Assembly (NCBI GenBank): GCA_036897625.1
Contig: JAYMTA010001354.1
Location: 1 to 20,441, forward strand
Reading direction: 5' to 3'
DNA length: 20,441 nucleotides
Source of the DNA: Pelargonium cotyledonis
Lineage: Eukaryota > Streptophyta > Magnoliopsida > Geraniales > Geraniaceae
A model generated the notes under the pieces. That model was not told where the DNA came from. It was given only the letters and a program-made list of their open reading frames with translations, and made no database searches. This document shows, piece by piece, positions 1 through 9,800 of the stretch. Numbering within the stretch: the stretch's first letter is position 1; every line of letters starts with the position of its first letter. Position numbers and translations under genes: made by a program.

Positions 1-331
1 GTGATCTTCGCAGACTTACTCTTACGCTGGAGGTGGTGTCCCGTATCCACAACCCCGGGTCATCGTTATTTTGTGTTTTGGTCCCCATAGGTGACAGGTG
101 CCAGGACGATCAAGCTACGTGCACGACTGACCAACTAAAGAATTAGAATATTTTAGAATCTTTTGCATACATGGATAAGAAGACTCGACACATCAACACT
201 CAAGTGTGCTTGCGTTGACCCCCGATCAAAACAGGTGCATCAGTATCTAATCTCTATTGATGATACACAAAAAATCAGAATAATATTCAGCCAATAATGA
301 AGCGACACGTGTCACTAAAGGTCATGTCATC

Positions 332-542
332 AGTCAAAGCCAACTACAGTCAACCTTGAGCCAGTCTTGAATAAAGGTCGAGTTGAGTTAGTTGGGTAGA
401 AGCATGACACCAGAAGTCAAACCGATCATCAAATATATCTCAGTTGTTGGTCAAACTTGGTCAACATTGGCCAAAATGGTCAATCTTGGTCATCTCAATC
501 CAAGCTTGGGATCTGGTCAACTCCAGACAAAGGTCGAGTCAA
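332..542 (-). promoter_or_regulatory. Cluster of eight W-box cores
   Basis: The hexamer [AG]GTCAA, the reverse complement of the W-box TTGAC[CT], occurs at 332-337, 348-353, 415-420, 449-454, 459-464, 478-483, 515-520 and 537-542, always in the same orientation. W-boxes bind WRKY transcription factors. The cluster lies about 170-380 bp upstream of a TATA box at 714. The density could also come from decay of an older TTGGTCAA tandem repeat. Binding is inferred only. Confidence 0.45.
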
Positions 543-570
543 CTTGTTTAGAAAATCAACGACAAACCAA

Positions 571-630
571 CAACTTCTCCCACAACTTCTCCCACAACTT
601 CTCTCACAAGTTCTCCCACAACTTCTCTCA
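571..630 (+). repeat. 12-bp tandem repeat, five copies
   Basis: The unit is caacttctccca, with copies at 571-582, 583-594, 595-606, 607-618 and 619-630. Variants change one or two bases (caacttctctca, caagttctccca). The array lies between the W-box cluster and the TATA box. Confidence 0.9.
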
Positions 631-713
631 CAAACATATCATCAAAACTACTAATGGGCCCCACATATTTCTCAACCAATCATGCGCTGCCACATCATCT
701 GTAAGTGGAGGCC

Positions 714-721
714 TATAAATA
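714..721 (+). promoter_or_regulatory. TATA box of an LTR-like promoter
   Basis: TATAAATA follows a CCAAT motif at 675-679 by about 35 bp. A transcript would start near 745. The surrounding gcctataaatagagccc context is typical of plant LTR and gene core promoters. No gene follows, so an old retroelement promoter is the likeliest reading. Confidence 0.5.
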
Positions 722-1012
722 GAGCCCTCCACTAAGAGGTAAAGACACTTGATAATTCACTCTCAAACTCGAAAAGCACGTAAACACTCTCAAGTCTTCT
801 TCGTGCATTCTTCGAATTTACTCGAACGTTCGTCGAAGATCTTCGAATCTTCAAAAGTTTAAATACCAAATTTGTGTGGAGATCTTGATTCTCATGCTGG
901 AGGCGGTTCCCCGGACACACATCCAGGAGTCCGTGTAACGGTGCGTTCGTGCTTGCAGGACCACGTCATCCAGATCACGAGGCCACATCATCCAGATCAC
1001 ACCACGAGACAA

Positions 1013-1148
1013 GATCACAAGACTTCGTCCAGAAGATCTAGACATGAGTCCATAAGATAGGATCACAAGACTTCGTCCAAAAGATCTAGACATGAGTCCA
1101 CCAGACAGGATCATGAGACTTCATTCAGAAGATCCAGACACGAGACAT
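1013..1148 (+). repeat. 48-bp tandem repeat, about 2.8 copies
   Basis: Units at 1013-1060 and 1061-1108 are almost identical and begin gatcacaagacttcgtcca. A third, more diverged unit starts at 1109, and a fragment (gatcacaaggcttcaag) follows at 1149. Related gatccaagac and aagacttcatccaagaga pieces continue to about 1400, so the array was once longer. Two shorter copies of cacrtcatccagatcac lie just before it, around 963-1000. Confidence 0.85.
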
Positions 1149-1427
1149 GATCACAAGGCTTCAAGATCATAAGACGTCACTTGTTATAACTCAAGACCTC
1201 ATCAACCAACAGAGTCCTAAGACTCCAACAAAGCAAGCCAGAAACCTAGAGACTCCAGTGAACTGAACTAGAGATCCAAGACCCCAGCCAAGAGAGCCAG
1301 ATACCTAAGACTTCATCCAAGAGAGCTGGAAAGCCAAAGCTTCAGCCAAGATATCTAGAGACACAAGGCTCCAACCCGAAGATCCGAAACCAAGTCTCTT
1401 CACCAACAAGATCTCAAGTTCATCACA

Positions 1428-1638
1428 TGTTGCGTCATTAGACTGCCACGTGGAAGAGTTAAGAGACAGACACGACATCAACCCAGCACAAGATTCAGTC
1501 AAGATTTTTAGAGTCAAATCACCTATAATTTTGGGATTGATTATAATGTAAATTAGGAATTTGATAACCTCTTGCACTATTTAATGGGCATTATTCTACA
1601 TGAATAGTATAAAAACTCACTCTAATATCTTACATGCA
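1428..1638 (+). mobile_element. Candidate short LTR (Copia- or TRIM-like fossil)
   Basis: The segment begins TGTTG, ends TGCA and has TATAAAAA at 1608-1615 near its 3' end. It is followed immediately by a tRNA-Met-type primer-binding site. This is the layout of a short 5' LTR of about 211 bp. A purine-rich gggggag tract at 1865-1872 could be a polypurine tract about 215 bp downstream, which would make a very small element, but no second LTR copy is seen after it. The left edge is a guess from the TG rule. No coding part is seen. Confidence 0.4.
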
Positions 1639-1651
1639 TGGTATCAAAGCC
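1639..1651 (+). other. Primer-binding site, initiator tRNA-Met type
   Basis: TGGTATCAAAGCC matches the common plant Copia primer-binding site TGGTATCAGAGC except for one base and directly follows a CA-ending LTR-like segment. It defines plus-strand polarity for that fossil. Downstream DNA (1652-1936) encodes nothing recognisable. Confidence 0.6.
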
Positions 1652-1936
1652 TTGAGAAAGTTTTTTTTTTCTCGTTATGCTATTATCGTGTATCACTTCC
1701 GACAAGGCTCTTCAAAAACTGACATTTTGTCCATCATCTCAGTGTCGTATCGGAGATCTAAATATACCATCAGACTCGCCTCACACCAACCTTCAAAACC
1801 CTGAAAAAATATCATCGACTAGTCAGTCATGTATTGTCACCGTAACTCCCTGTGAATCAAACTCGGGGGGAGCATATGGTGTATGACACACCCAATCCTT
1901 TGCAAAGTTATGCCATGAGCCACAAAATTTTCTTGC

Positions 1937-3389
1937 AATAGTATAAACAAGAGTGGTGGTTGCCCTCTCTATTTTTGGAGATGGGAAATGATAGTTAGAG
2001 TGATCTTCAAGATCTTTGAAATATCTCACCTCTAACTACATGGAAGACTTCAAAGATACTATTCAAATAGATTGAATGTTTCACATTCAAACATTGAATA
2101 GTTCTTCAATAAAATGAGGGCTGATTTGTTAGCCCTCTTCTTGGGCCTCAATGAGATTATTAAAGTGTGAGCTACTTATCCATAAGCCCAACACAAAGAC
2201 CAAATCAAAACAACCCAAAAGATACAATCAGATTCCATATGATTCAATAGCCACGTAGTTTGGCTAGAAGATGTTGTCATTAATGGGATTGTTGTCCAAC
2301 TTAATTTGACCATTGTCACCAGCTTTCTTGGTTCAACCAAGTCGGTCTAACCTCACTAAAACACGTTGTCCAAAAACTTGAGTTTTCCCAAAATAATTCC
2401 AAACTTCCATCGGTGTAAATATGGAAACGTCTTGGAAACGCTTTCCAAACATTTCTAGAGTTTAGCAAAGGTTCGCTTACATGATTGCCCATATAGGTGT
2501 GACCCTAAGGGATCTCACAATGTTGGCAATGACGTCCTAAAATAACATAAACACTAAGTGGGCCCTATCAAGTCATAAGTGTTGCCCAAGTTGTGAAACT
2601 TGACGTGGCAAGTCAAATTTTTATGAAACGTAGCTACTAAACGTATGATCCTTTTGTCATAGATATCTTGACCCGAACATGAACCATGTACTGTAATACT
2701 CGTATGGTCTGAATCATATGATTTCTTGATCCCAAGCGTGTCATCAAAATAAATGATCACGAAAACACATGTCGTATCATTTGGGTGCACCTCTTTATAA
2801 CACATGCTCATCAATGGGCCAAGAGATATCGCTTCGTTGGTCTGGAAGGACAAATTTTATTTAGATCACTCATCACCCGTCTTTATGACTTCTGGTGGGC
2901 CCAACGTCGACCGTTATGAGCAATCCTATTACAAATGTCGTTTGACTGGATCAAAGCACACGACTCATCATGTAAAGGTGACCTCAAGTCTAAATATCAA
3001 CATATTTCATCCCAATTCTAGGAGAGTCGCTTATAACAACTAATAAATATCTCATGAAGGACTCTCTTATGGGTCGGTCTAGTGTAATAGTCCACTAACC
3101 ACCACTTAAACTATTGAGTGATATCCCAATGTCCTATGACAACGATGTCATCAAACAACAATATACTAGTCTAAATCGTATCAACATTGACTGTATCATG
3201 GTGATACTCAACTAGAGACATGTTTAATAATAATATAATTATTTTATGGTCAATCTTATAAAAATTACATTCTTAAAAACATAGGCTATGTATTATAATA
3301 ATGACAATGCCTTTTATTTATCAAGTGATCATTATAAGAATTATCGTATTACAATCATACATGATTGGTCACTAGGGCATTTCCTAACA
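1937..3389 (-). repeat. 3' LTR of the Copia fossil
   Basis: In element orientation it starts TGTTAGGAAATGCCCTAG (plus-strand end at 3389, ...cctaaca), a common Copia LTR start. It is the same sequence as the LTR on the far side of the gag-pol block. The shared text begins near 'aacaagagtggtggttgccct' at about 1945 and 9055. A purine-rich acaaatggaag stretch lies just outside it (plus-strand 3390-3402), which fits the polypurine tract. Confidence 0.85.
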
Positions 3390-3549
3390 AACTTCCATTT
3401 GTACTAGGACCAACCACTAAGGTATCTAATACCCATGGAACTAGTGTGACGCTTGTGCTTTTGTTGTGTCAAAGCCTTGGTCGGGGATCCGCAACATTAT
3501 TGTTGGTTGGTACTTTGCATATTTTCACATCTCCTTTGTCTATGATTTC

Positions 3550-4735
3550 TCAAATAAGATGGAACTTCTGAAGTATGTGTTTGGATCGCTGATGAGACCG
3601 AGGTTTCTTTGCAAGTACGATAGCCCCAGTATTATCGCAACACAGGTTTGTCGGGTTTGAAATGCTAGGAACCACTTCAAGTTTAGTAATGAACTTCTTG
3701 ATCCAAACTGCTTCCTTGCCTGTCAATGATGTGGCCAAATACTCAGCTTTAGTTGTGGAATTTGCCACCGTTTCTTGCTTTGAACTCTTTTAGTAAACGA
3801 CCCCACCATTCAGACAGAATACATATCATTTCTGTGACTTCATGTCATCCTTATCAGTTTGGAAGTTGACAATAGTGTAACCATTTACACTTAGCTCTTC
3901 TTCGTCTTAAACAATGTGAGATTGTATCTCACAAGGATGAGGCCCTTTTTAGAAGCTAAACCTTTTCAGTACTTTATCGATGTAGGTACTCTAATTAAGG
4001 TCGAGTAACTTCTTGGATCTATCTTTATAGATCTTCACACTTAGAATATGGGTGGCTTCGCCTAGGTCTTTCATGGAGAAGCTTTTATTTAGCCAGACTT
4101 TTACAGCTTTTAAAGTTGGGGTATCATTCCCAATCAATAGTATGTCATCAACATACAATATCAGGAAAACAACTATGCTCTCATTCAATTTCTTAAACAC
4201 GCATGGTTCATCTTCATTTTTTATGAAACCAAACTCTTTAACCACGTCGTTGAAATGAATGTTCCAACTCCAAGAAGCTTGATTCGATCCATAAATTGAT
4301 CGATTAAGTTTGCAAATCTAATTTGCATAATTTGGATCTACAAAACCATCTGGTTGCGTCATATGGACATCCTCCGACAAATTTCTATTTAGGAAGACGG
4401 TCTTAACATCCATATGCTATATTTCATAGTCATGAAAGGCAACTTTGGCAAGCATAATCCTGATGGATTTAAATATAGCAATGGAAGAGAATATCTTGTC
4501 ATAGGTAATATCATGTACTTGTTTAAAGCCTTCGGCTACCAACCTTCCTTTGCATGTTTGGATATTTCCACCCATGCTGGTCTTTTTTTTAAGACCTATT
4601 TGCATCCTATGGGGAAGACCCTTTCATGTGGATAAACTAAGATTCATACCTTGTTGGTGTACATGGATTTCATCTCTAATTCCATGGCTTCTATCCATTT
4701 CTCGGATTATGAACCTGACGTTGCTTCTTCATAAG
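3550..4735 (-). pseudogene. Copia reverse transcriptase and RNase H part
   Basis: Minus-strand translation shows RNase H wording near 3550-3768 (TKAEYLATS, CDNTGAIVLAKKP, RSKHI) and the reverse transcriptase active-site segment near 3991-4245 (LYVDDILLIGND, SMKDLGEATHIL). The N-terminal end near 4417-4605 has KGRLVAEGFKQ and YDKIFSS wording. These copy RNA to DNA and remove the RNA strand in Copia replication. This part belongs to the fossil whose LTRs lie at 1937-3389 and 8720-14365. It is broken. Confidence 0.85.
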
Positions 4736-5813
4736 TTGTAGGCTCATCGAGGTTTACTATGAAGACCTCTTCCGTGTGCAACATAAGATAGTCATATCTT
4801 TTTGGTACATTATGGATTCTTTGAGACCTACACAATGTTTGCATCTCAGGAACTTCTAAAGTTTCTTGAGGTTCAGTAACTGTCACATGTTGTGCATGTT
4901 CAACTTGTATCAACTCTGTATTCTCTTGTGGTGATTGAATTTCTCTAAGTTCAACCTTCCCACTATTTCCTTTAGAAATAAATTATTTCTCAAAGAACAC
5001 TCTTTCACGAGCAACTATTACTCTAGATGTGGAAGGATTGTAGAAATAATACCCTTTTAATTCCTTAGGGTATCCCGCATGATAACACTTATCAGTTTTG
5101 GGTTCAAGCTTAACAATGATTAATTTCTTAACAAAAAATTGACATCTCTAAATTGTAAGATAAGACAAACTAGGACATTTCCTATGCCATATCTCATATG
5201 GTGTATTGTCTACTGATTTAGATGATATATTGTTTATTGTGAGTACTGCACTTTCAAGTTCATATTCCAAGAAGGTAGTCCCCAAATCTATTGGACTCAT
5301 CATTGATCGAACCATATCTAATAGGGTTCGTTTCTTCCTCTCAGATATACCATTTCATTGTGGTGTTCCGGGAGGAGTGAGTTTTGAGATAATCCCAGAC
5401 TCTTTCAAATGATGGTCAAACTCTTGGCTCATATACTCACCACCTCGATCAGATCGAAGGGCTTTGATAGTCTTACCTAGTTTATTCTCAACTTTCCTTT
5501 TAAATTGTTTGAACTTTTCAAATATTTCGGATTTATGTTTCATAAAAAACACATAAACGTACTTACTGAAATCATCAGTGAAGGTTACAAAGTAAGAATA
5601 CCTGCCTCTAGCCTGGACGTTCATTAGTCCACATACATCATAATGTATGAGTCCTAATAAGTCATTTACTCTTTCCATTGATTTATTGAAAGGAGTTTTA
5701 GTCATCTTGTTCATAATACAAGATTCACTAATGTCAAGTGATTGTAAATCAAATGACTCAAGCAACCCATCTTTATGAAGTTTGGATATGTGTTTCTCAT
5801 TCATATGGCCCAA
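4736..5813 (-). pseudogene. Copia integrase part
   Basis: The region near 5355-5813 holds the integrase core: an HLSKLHKDGL-like GAG-pre-integrase tail, then LIHYDVCGLM, VTFTDDFSKYVYVFFMK and LRSDRGGEYMS, which carry the catalytic Asp positions of Copia integrases. Downstream, near 4707-5200, lie the connection-region words NPSTSRVIVARERVFFE and RRSQRI/RSQRIHNVPKRY, usual between integrase and reverse transcriptase. It would insert the cDNA into the host genome. It is a broken fossil part. Confidence 0.85.
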
Positions 5814-5822
5814 GAGACAATG

Positions 5823-6200
5823 TCAAAGATAGGTTTTGTTTAGATCATTCAATTTTGATCTCTTAGTATTTACATGATAGACTGGACGTGATAAATGTAG
5901 CATATATAATCCATTAATTAAACATCTTTGACCATAAAAGAAATCATTCACATAAATAGAACAACATCCATTTTTAATATTAATTTTATAACCCAAGTTA
6001 TCTAAACATGGCAAATAAATAATATTTTTGGTCTTATTAGAAACATGGAGACACTCTTCCAGTTCCAATTCTAGTTTTAATGGTAATGCTAAAGATAAAG
6101 ATCCTATAGTTAGTACAGACACCTTGGCACCATTTCCAACTCGTAGATCTACATCACCATCTCCCAAACTCCTTGACTTTTATCATATAGATACCTTTAT
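5823..6200 (-). pseudogene. Copia protease and pre-integrase part
   Basis: Translation shows LRVGNGAKVSVLTIGSLSL, LELEECLHV, KNIIYLPCLDNLGY and NGCCSIYVND, the usual order between the Copia protease and the GAG-pre-integrase domain. It lies between the gag zinc-knuckle part and integrase, as expected. Protease would cut the Gag-Pol polyprotein. It is a broken fossil part. Confidence 0.75.
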
Positions 6201-6990
6201 TGGGGACGACAGGTTTATCACCTCTGGTTTTCTTTATTTTCTTCAAGAAGAACTTGCAATTCCATTTCCAATGCCTATTTTTATTGTAGTGGAAATATTT
6301 GTTTTTGTCCTTGATAGCCTTATGGACTCCTCCCCTAGGCTTTAGCCTAGTCACACTACGTTTTTTGCCTTTGGCTTTCTTTCCCTTAGAGTGGTTGACC
6401 ATCAACACATTCTATGGGTTGCATAAATTCTTCTCAGATGTTCTTAACATGTTGAGATGTTCAAGAAGGGGACGGTCCAACTCATGCATGTTATAGTTCA
6501 TGACAAATTGACTAAAGGAATCCGACAACAATTGCATGATTAAATTTGTTGTCAATTGTGGATCCAAAGAAGATACAAGGCTAGTAAGATTCTCAACATA
6601 GTCAATCATCCAAAGCACATGGGGACCAATGGAATCCCCTTCTAACATTTTGCACGAGAACAATGCCTTAGACATCTCAAACCTTTCGGTACGAGCTTGT
6701 CCTTGGAACAACTATTTAAGATGAGTGATCATCTCAAACTCGTCCATCTCCTCATGTCTAGCATCAGACATGCTACATCAGTGGTATTATCCATAAGTTT
6801 TTTATGAGCCTTTTGATGAAAGAATCAGCATCTTCTGCAGGCTCATTAAGGAGTGAGTCATCAAGAACGCCAACTTGTTCTTCTATTTGAGAAAAATTCT
6901 CAAATTTTGAAACCAATCTAGGAAATTAGTGTCATTGAGTTTCTAATTTTCAATGAATGAACGTAATGATAAGGGTGAGGTGTGAAACAT
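6201..6990 (-). pseudogene. Copia gag part
   Basis: The segment 6412-6711 reads QARTERFEMSKALFSCKM, IGPHVLWMIDYVENL and LPDSFSQFV-like wording (LSDSFSQFVMNYNMHELD), characteristic of the UBN2-type Copia Gag. Basic KGKKAKGKKR sequence and a zinc-knuckle region (HWKWNCK) follow at 6154-6408. Upstream, ATMSDARHEEMDEFEMITHL wording is visible near 6710-6775. Gag would form the virus-like particle and bind element RNA. It is a broken fossil part. Confidence 0.8.
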
Positions 6991-7766
6991 AATGATTCTA
7001 CAAAAAGACATGCAAAGTATATTTTTTAATGTTCAATTTTAATCATTTAATTGATGATTTTTTGTTAAATGATACTCCTATTATTTTCTTCAGTTTTAAT
7101 GACCCTCCAGCATTGAACCGGGAGAGAACCGTTGAAATTCTCTTTAGTGAGATAAATTCATTGGTTCGCTATGGTCGTAGGCATAGCTATGACTATTTCA
7201 ACCACTTCCATATAGTTATGTAGGTAGCCAACTTTGGCAATCCCATCTACATAGGGCCCTTGATAATCATGTCTCTCATCTCACGTGAGACATATGTGAG
7301 ACAAGATCCATTGCTGACCTCCAAATGCAGTTATTGTTATGGCTAGGGTAATTTCACCCAAGATCCATTTAGTCAAACTCAGACCCAATAATCTTACGCA
7401 AAAGTTTATCTTATGACCACGTCTTACATAATAGTCATGAATGAACTTGCTCAGCTAGGGCCAAGATGACATGTCCGTTCATAAATCTTATCAACTAACG
7501 TGCTACATTTTATGAACTTTATCGCTCAAAATTTGCTAGTGAAATTGTGTTCAGCTAAGGCTGAGACGACACAACATATTTGTGTAAGATTAATTGAGGT
7601 TAGATATTGAAAAACCATTTCTTGGTTTTATAATGGAGTAGAGAGATTTTAATTATGGTCTCATCAATTTTTAACTTTTCTAAAGTTATTGCTAGGTCAT
7701 CACATATCTAGGTTATTTTAACATACAAGCATGTGATTACCGTCTTTACGTTTTAATCATTTTCAT
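6991..7766 (-). other. Copia leader-side DNA, no gene
   Basis: No coding region is supported. The stretch lies between gag and the primer-binding site. It contains a perfect 12-bp palindrome TCTCACGTGAGA at 7279-7290 (with a CACGTG core) and an imperfect direct repeat, cagctarggcyragaygac, at 7452-7470 and 7552-7570, exactly 100 bp apart. The full gag-to-LTR distance (about 1.7 kb) is long for a Copia leader, so other old insertions besides the SINE are possible. Confidence 0.5.
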
Positions 7767-7776
7767 ATGTCATACA
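7767..7776 (+). repeat. Target-site duplication of the SINE, left copy
   Basis: The sequence atgtcataca is repeated exactly at 8026-8035 on the other side of the SINE. A 10-bp variable-length duplication is usual for LINE-mediated retroposition. Confidence 0.75.
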
Positions 7777-8025
7777 ATTGGTTATTCCAATTGTGTGAAT
7801 GGGAAGAGGTCTCAGGATCGATTCTCACTCAACTCATTCTTGGTGGTGGTGGTGTAAGAGACCACTTTTGGTGCGGTATGGTGCCAAAAGCCCTAGGCTA
7901 GGATTAAGAGGCAAAGTTTCTTTCCTGAACACTATTGCGTTGTTCAAACTTGTATATATATGTCTTGAAAATATTCCTTATGCCGTCGCAAGATAGGATT
8001 TCGGCACCTATTTGTATAAAAAAAA
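7777..8025 (+). mobile_element. SINE, about 249 bp, tRNA-derived type
   Basis: The element is flanked by identical 10-bp duplications (atgtcataca), starts with a tRNA-like head and ends in an A-run (8018-8025). The head has a B-box-like ggatcgattct at 7815-7825, nine of eleven bases matching GGTTCGANTCC, and an A-box-like ttggttattcca about 36 bp upstream at 7778-7789. The body (gtgcggtatggtgccaaaag) is non-coding, so the open frame across 7799-7996 is incidental. SINEs are copied by LINE enzymes and transcribed by RNA polymerase III. It sits in the Copia leader in the opposite orientation and is younger than the Copia. The family is not recognised. Confidence 0.7.
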
Positions 8026-8035
8026 ATGTCATACA
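8026..8035 (+). repeat. Target-site duplication of the SINE, right copy
   Basis: Exact copy of the ten bases at 7767-7776, directly after the A-run. Confidence 0.75.
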
Positions 8036-8704
8036 TCACTTGCATACAATATAAAAATAAAACATAAAGTAAATTCAGTCCAAACCCATATCTAAATTCC
8101 TTGAGCCCAAAGAATTTCGGTGAGTCCTAAGGGTTTTTAAAGGCTTGGGTTTATGGTCCTTACACACCCAAAAACCCCTTAAAACTCAAAAAATGTTTCC
8201 AAAACTTGATTAAACTCTTTCATGCCTTGATGTTCTTCATGATGTTCATCGCTGCTCAGAATTCCTTACATCCGTAGGAAGTGTGTGTCTCACACGCCTT
8301 GCTGGTGAACACAAGTGTTCTAGATTTTGGCGTCCGGCTTGCCCAAATGTCTTCATAGTGTTACAATGTATATAAAACTATACTAAAACAATTGGAAATC
8401 TTACGATGACAGCAACCCCTACTACATGAATTCTAGGGAAGCTTGTTAATTAACCATTAAATTATAACCCCTTTAAATGTTGAGATAAATCGGCTCTTCA
8501 AACATGCTAACATACAAACGGGTGTGAGTTTTGGATTAGAATGCAAAATGATAAAAGCAAACAATCCAAGATACAAAGAAATGCAAAACTGATTGTAACA
8601 TTACTCTTTCCATTAAATTCAGTTTCATGTTTGTAAACTCGTAAAACAACAAAATATTGCAAACAATCATGTTGAAACATTTAACCAATTAGAGTTCTTA
8701 GAAG
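8036..8704 (-). other. Copia leader-side DNA, no gene seen
   Basis: AT-rich DNA between the SINE and the primer-binding site. No conserved protein wording, RNA gene or paired terminal repeats were found on either strand. Confidence 0.5.
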
Positions 8705-8718
8705 TAGCTTTGACACCA
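8705..8718 (-). other. Primer-binding site of the Copia fossil
   Basis: On the minus strand it reads TGGTGTCAAAGCTA, two differences from the plant Copia site TGGTATCAGAGCTA that pairs with initiator tRNA-Met. It lies one base inside an LTR edge (plus-strand tgtaagg from 8720). This confirms minus-strand orientation and marks the inner edge of the 5' LTR. Confidence 0.75.
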
Positions 8719-9561
8719 CTGTAAGGTATTAAAGGGAATAACAGAGGAAACAAGCATGCATATAACAAAAAAAAATTCATAAAACCTTTTCAAGGATCCA
8801 TTTAAGATGAATCTAACTAGTTTCGATTGCTTACCTTTTGTGTGTTTCACAAACACTTTGAGGAGAGGTTTGATGGTCACGAACATCACCCGACGGAATA
8901 GTGTCTACTTAGATATCCACCTTGAGCTCAAACTCCTCGTCCTTGTGCTAACAAGTAACGAGGACCCTTTGCTTTTTGAACTCTCTAAATTTGGGCAACA
9001 CCTCCTCACTTTGTTTCTCCCCTTGCTCTCAATCTTTGGCAAACGAATAGTGTAAACAAGAGTGGTGGTTGCCCTATCTTCAAGATCTTTGAAATATCTG
9101 ACCTTTAACTACATGGAAGACTTCAAAGATACTATTCATAAAGTTTGAATATTTCACATTCAAACATTAAATAGTTCTTCAATGAAATGAGGGGCTAATT
9201 TGTTAGCTCTAATATTGGGGCTCCATAGGCTTATTAAAGTGTGGGTTACTTATCAGTAAGCCCCACACAAATACCAAATCAAAACAACCCAAAAGATGCA
9301 ATCAAACCGAATTGATTCCATATGATTCAATAGTCACATGGTTTGGCTCGAAGATGTTGTCCAAATTAATTGCATTGCTATCCAAATTAATTTGACCATC
9401 ATCACTAGCTTTCTTGGTTCAACCAAGCTGGTCTAACCTCACTGAAACACGTTTGTTCAAAAACCTGAGTTTTCCCAAAATAATTCCAAACTTCCTTTGG
9501 TGTAAATTTAGAGATGTCTTGGAAGTGCTTTCAAAGATTTTTTAGAGTTTAGAAAAGGTTT

Positions 9562-9569
9562 GCTTACGC
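9562..9569 (+). repeat. 8-bp target-site duplication of the hAT, left
   Basis: The bases gcttacgc recur exactly at 13560-13567. Eight base pairs is the diagnostic length for hAT transposons. The other, uninterrupted LTR copy has one site here (gcttacat at 2475-2482). Confidence 0.95.
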
Positions 9570-9583
9570 TAGAGTTGGCAATT
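9570..9583 (+). repeat. hAT left terminal inverted repeat
   Basis: TAGAGTTGGCAATT; the right end read on the minus strand gives TAGGGCTGACAATT. Confidence 0.9.
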
Positions 9584-9594
9584 TGGGTCATAAC

Positions 9595-9800
9595 ACGTGA
9601 CATGACACGAACACGACACGAAATATGCGTGTTTGGGCTCAAAAAATTACCAATCGTGTCGTGTTCGTGTTTGGCTACCCAACACGATTAATATTCATGT
9701 CGTGTTTGTGTTGAGCCCATTAAACACGAATGCACGATTAATTACTCGCGTCACGGCACACACAACACGCACGACACGGCCCAGCACGACACGGCCTGAC
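9595..9800 (+). repeat. hAT left subterminal repeats
   Basis: A perfect 16-bp inverted pair, acacgaacacgacacg at 9605-9620 and cgtgtcgtgttcgtgt at 9655-9670, is followed by many shorter ACACG/CGTGT copies to about 9800. In hAT elements such motifs are the transposase binding sites next to the ends; that role is inferred here by family. Confidence 0.8.

Larger units (their letters stand above)
1..1427 (+). repeat. LTR-like and tandem-repeat DNA, no gene
   Basis: No credible protein is encoded here; the short open frames are low complexity. A module at about 1-115 (reading 'gctggaggtggtgtcccg' then a gtgacaggtgccaggac stretch) recurs imperfectly at about 868-960 ('gctggaggcggttccccg', then gcttgcaggacc). 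Between them lie a run of W-box cores, a 12-bp tandem repeat and a TATA box followed by a transcript-leader-like stretch. After 960 the DNA is made of decaying GATCACAAGACTTC-type repeats. Inference: promoter and leader parts of an LTR retroelement of unknown family, possibly Gypsy-like from the leader wording. The family call is weak because no coding domain is linked to it. Confidence 0.4.

Noticed and set aside
392-718. 108-codon plus-strand open frame with NFSHNFSH repeats
   Set aside because: It is produced by the 12-bp DNA repeat and the GTCAA-rich region upstream of a TATA box. No domain is visible, and two frames are open for the same reason.
7777-7830. Possible tRNA gene from the B-box-like sequence
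   Set aside because: No cloverleaf arms or acceptor stem can be formed; it is better explained as a SINE head.
7799-7996. 65-codon plus-strand open frame
   Set aside because: It lies inside the SINE, with exact target duplications outside and no protein wording.
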